NCBI GenBank assembly: GCA_905221605.1
Contig: CAJNDS010002786.1
Location: 124,001 to 188,000, forward strand
Direction: 5' to 3'
Source of the DNA: Symbiodinium natans
Lineage: Eukaryota > Sar > Dinophyceae > Suessiales > Symbiodiniaceae
DNA: 64,000 nucleotides
The notes under the pieces are model-generated. The model was not told the origin of the DNA. It did no database searches and worked only from the letters and a program-made list of their open reading frames with translations. The translations under genes were made by a program, and so were the position numbers. This document shows positions 62,920-64,000 of this stretch, piece by piece; within the stretch, counting starts at the first letter, position 1; every line of letters starts with the position of its first letter.

Positions 62920-63606
62920 GGGGGGGGGGGGGGGGGGGCGGGAGTGGGGGAGGGCGGGGTGCCGAGCGGGTGGCAAGTTGGGTGAAAGCGGAGAGGGGGT
63001 GAAAGCGGAGAGGGCGGACAGATGGAGAAACCAGTCCAACCGCTCTCAAGGACTCCCCCTCCCCCCAAAAAAAACTGCCTCTTTTGAGGCTACAGATGGG
63101 CTCTACAAAATGAACCAGAGTCCCTAAAGCTCAGACAACCTCATTGACCCCAAACCCCTAAATCCCTAAACACCCCTAAGCCCCTAAAAAACCCTAAGGC
63201 CCCAAACCCCACACCCCAACCCTAAACCCTAAACCCTAAACCCTAAACCTCCACCTTCCCCCATTCCACCCCATCCTCCTCCCCCATCCCTCCCCCTCAC
63301 CCCCCACTCCCACCACCAACCCCTTCCCCCACTCCCCACCACCCTTCCCCTTCCCACCCCTCTCCCGCCTGCTCTGTTTCAGGCCCAATCCACGCCCGCA
63401 CTGATCGCTCCCCTTACTCCACCCCTGCCTTCCACCCCAACTCCAATCCCCCATCCCCCCCCACCCAGTGGGGGCGGGGGGTGGGGGAGGGTGGGGGGGG
63501 CGGGGCCCTCCCTCCCCCCCCCCCCTCCCCTCCCCCCCCCCCCCCCCCCCCGCCCCCCCCCCCCCTCCCCCCGCCCCCCCCTCCCCCCCCCCCCCCCCCC
63601 CCCCAC
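62920..63606. repeat. G-rich and C-rich low-complexity region
   Basis: G run at 62917-62939, CCCTAAA tract at 63217-63248, C-rich sequence 63250-63470, and C runs at 63505-63604. Long Pro-rich and Gly-rich frames here are artefacts of composition. Confidence 0.9.
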
Positions 63607-63749
63607 CCCGTAAGATGGACACTTAAGGGCTATGCTGCACGTGCGTGCCTTGTAAACAAATACTTTACAAAGGAAACACCCGCAGAATAGACGCAACGCA
63701 CCCGCAGAATAGACGCAATGCACCCTCAGCATCAGCACCTAGTGTCCTG

Positions 63750-64000
63750 AGCGGGGGCGCGGAGGGCGCGGAGGGCGCGGAGGGGAGGGCGCGGAGGGCG
63801 CGGAGGGCGCGGAGGGCGCGGAGCGCGCGCGGAGCGGAGGTCGCGGAGGGCGCGGAGTGCGCGGGGGCGCGGAAGGGGGCGGAGGGCGCGGAGGGCGCGG
63901 AGGGCGCGGAGGGCGGAGCGGCGGAGGGCGCGGAGGGGCGAGGGCGGCGAGGGCGGCGGAGGGCGCGGAGGGCGCGGAGGGCGCCGAGGGCGGCGGAGGG
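63750..64000. repeat. GGAGGGCGC minisatellite (runs off the window)
   Basis: About 28 units of the 9-mer GCGGAGGGC with GGCGGAGGG variants, continuing to the last base of the window. Confidence 0.95.

Noticed and set aside
62280-63738. Poly-Gly and poly-Pro proteins near the window end
   Set aside because: Homopolymer G and C runs make them; no non-repetitive conserved domain adjoins.

Overview
The window looks like nuclear DNA of a dinoflagellate, most likely of the Symbiodiniaceae type. Four things point there: interspersed TTTAGGG/CCCTAAA tracts on both strands; genes cut into small exons with GC, GA or GT donors and AG|G acceptors; an intron-free LINE and an LTR retrotransposon; and an LTR motif resembling the dinoflagellate trans-spliced leader. 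The species assignment is inference. No rRNA, tRNA or CRISPR array was seen. Most of the window is repeats and intron or intergenic DNA.

Layout. 1-11.7 kb: telomere-type tracts, small fold-back elements, a large (AGT)n tract and a small multi-exon TPR-type gene (3.9-5.1 kb). 11.73-20.56 kb: a structurally complete LTR retrotransposon on the minus strand. It has 279-bp LTRs that look identical by eye, a TAGGG target duplication, a half-tRNA-iMet type primer site and a polypurine tract. Its two very large ORFs carry CCCH fingers (plus a WW and an S1-like domain in the first), and no reverse transcriptase, integrase or protease is recognisable. 22.17-26.84 kb: a LINE (coiled-coil ORF1; endonuclease plus reverse transcriptase ORF2, frameshifted near its 3' end) inserted inside a ~100-bp fold-back element, with both target duplications still visible. 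27-32 kb: gene-poor, with fold-back elements. 32.2-32.4 kb: ZZ-type zinc-finger exons. 33.04-36.99 kb: a multi-exon membrane receptor gene (ligand-binding, ephrin-receptor-like Cys-rich and multi-TM parts). 37-47 kb: repeats, a long (TG)n tract and scattered exon-like pieces. 47.8-52.6 kb: two tandem NmrA-like genes whose introns hold telomere-type tracts and fold-back elements. 56.4-56.9 kb: exons of a calpain-like protease. 55-60.1 kb: dense tandem repeats built on a G-run/C-run palindrome. 60-64 kb: G/C homopolymers and a GC-rich minisatellite at the end of the window.

The host genes (TPR, receptor, NmrA pair, calpain) have no obvious shared pathway; they are ordinary genes in a repeat-rich setting. 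The most unusual object is the pol-less LTR element, which appears to be a recent non-autonomous retrotransposon encoding putative RNA-binding proteins. A second theme is that some fold-back elements coincide with intron boundaries, as introner-like insertions would.
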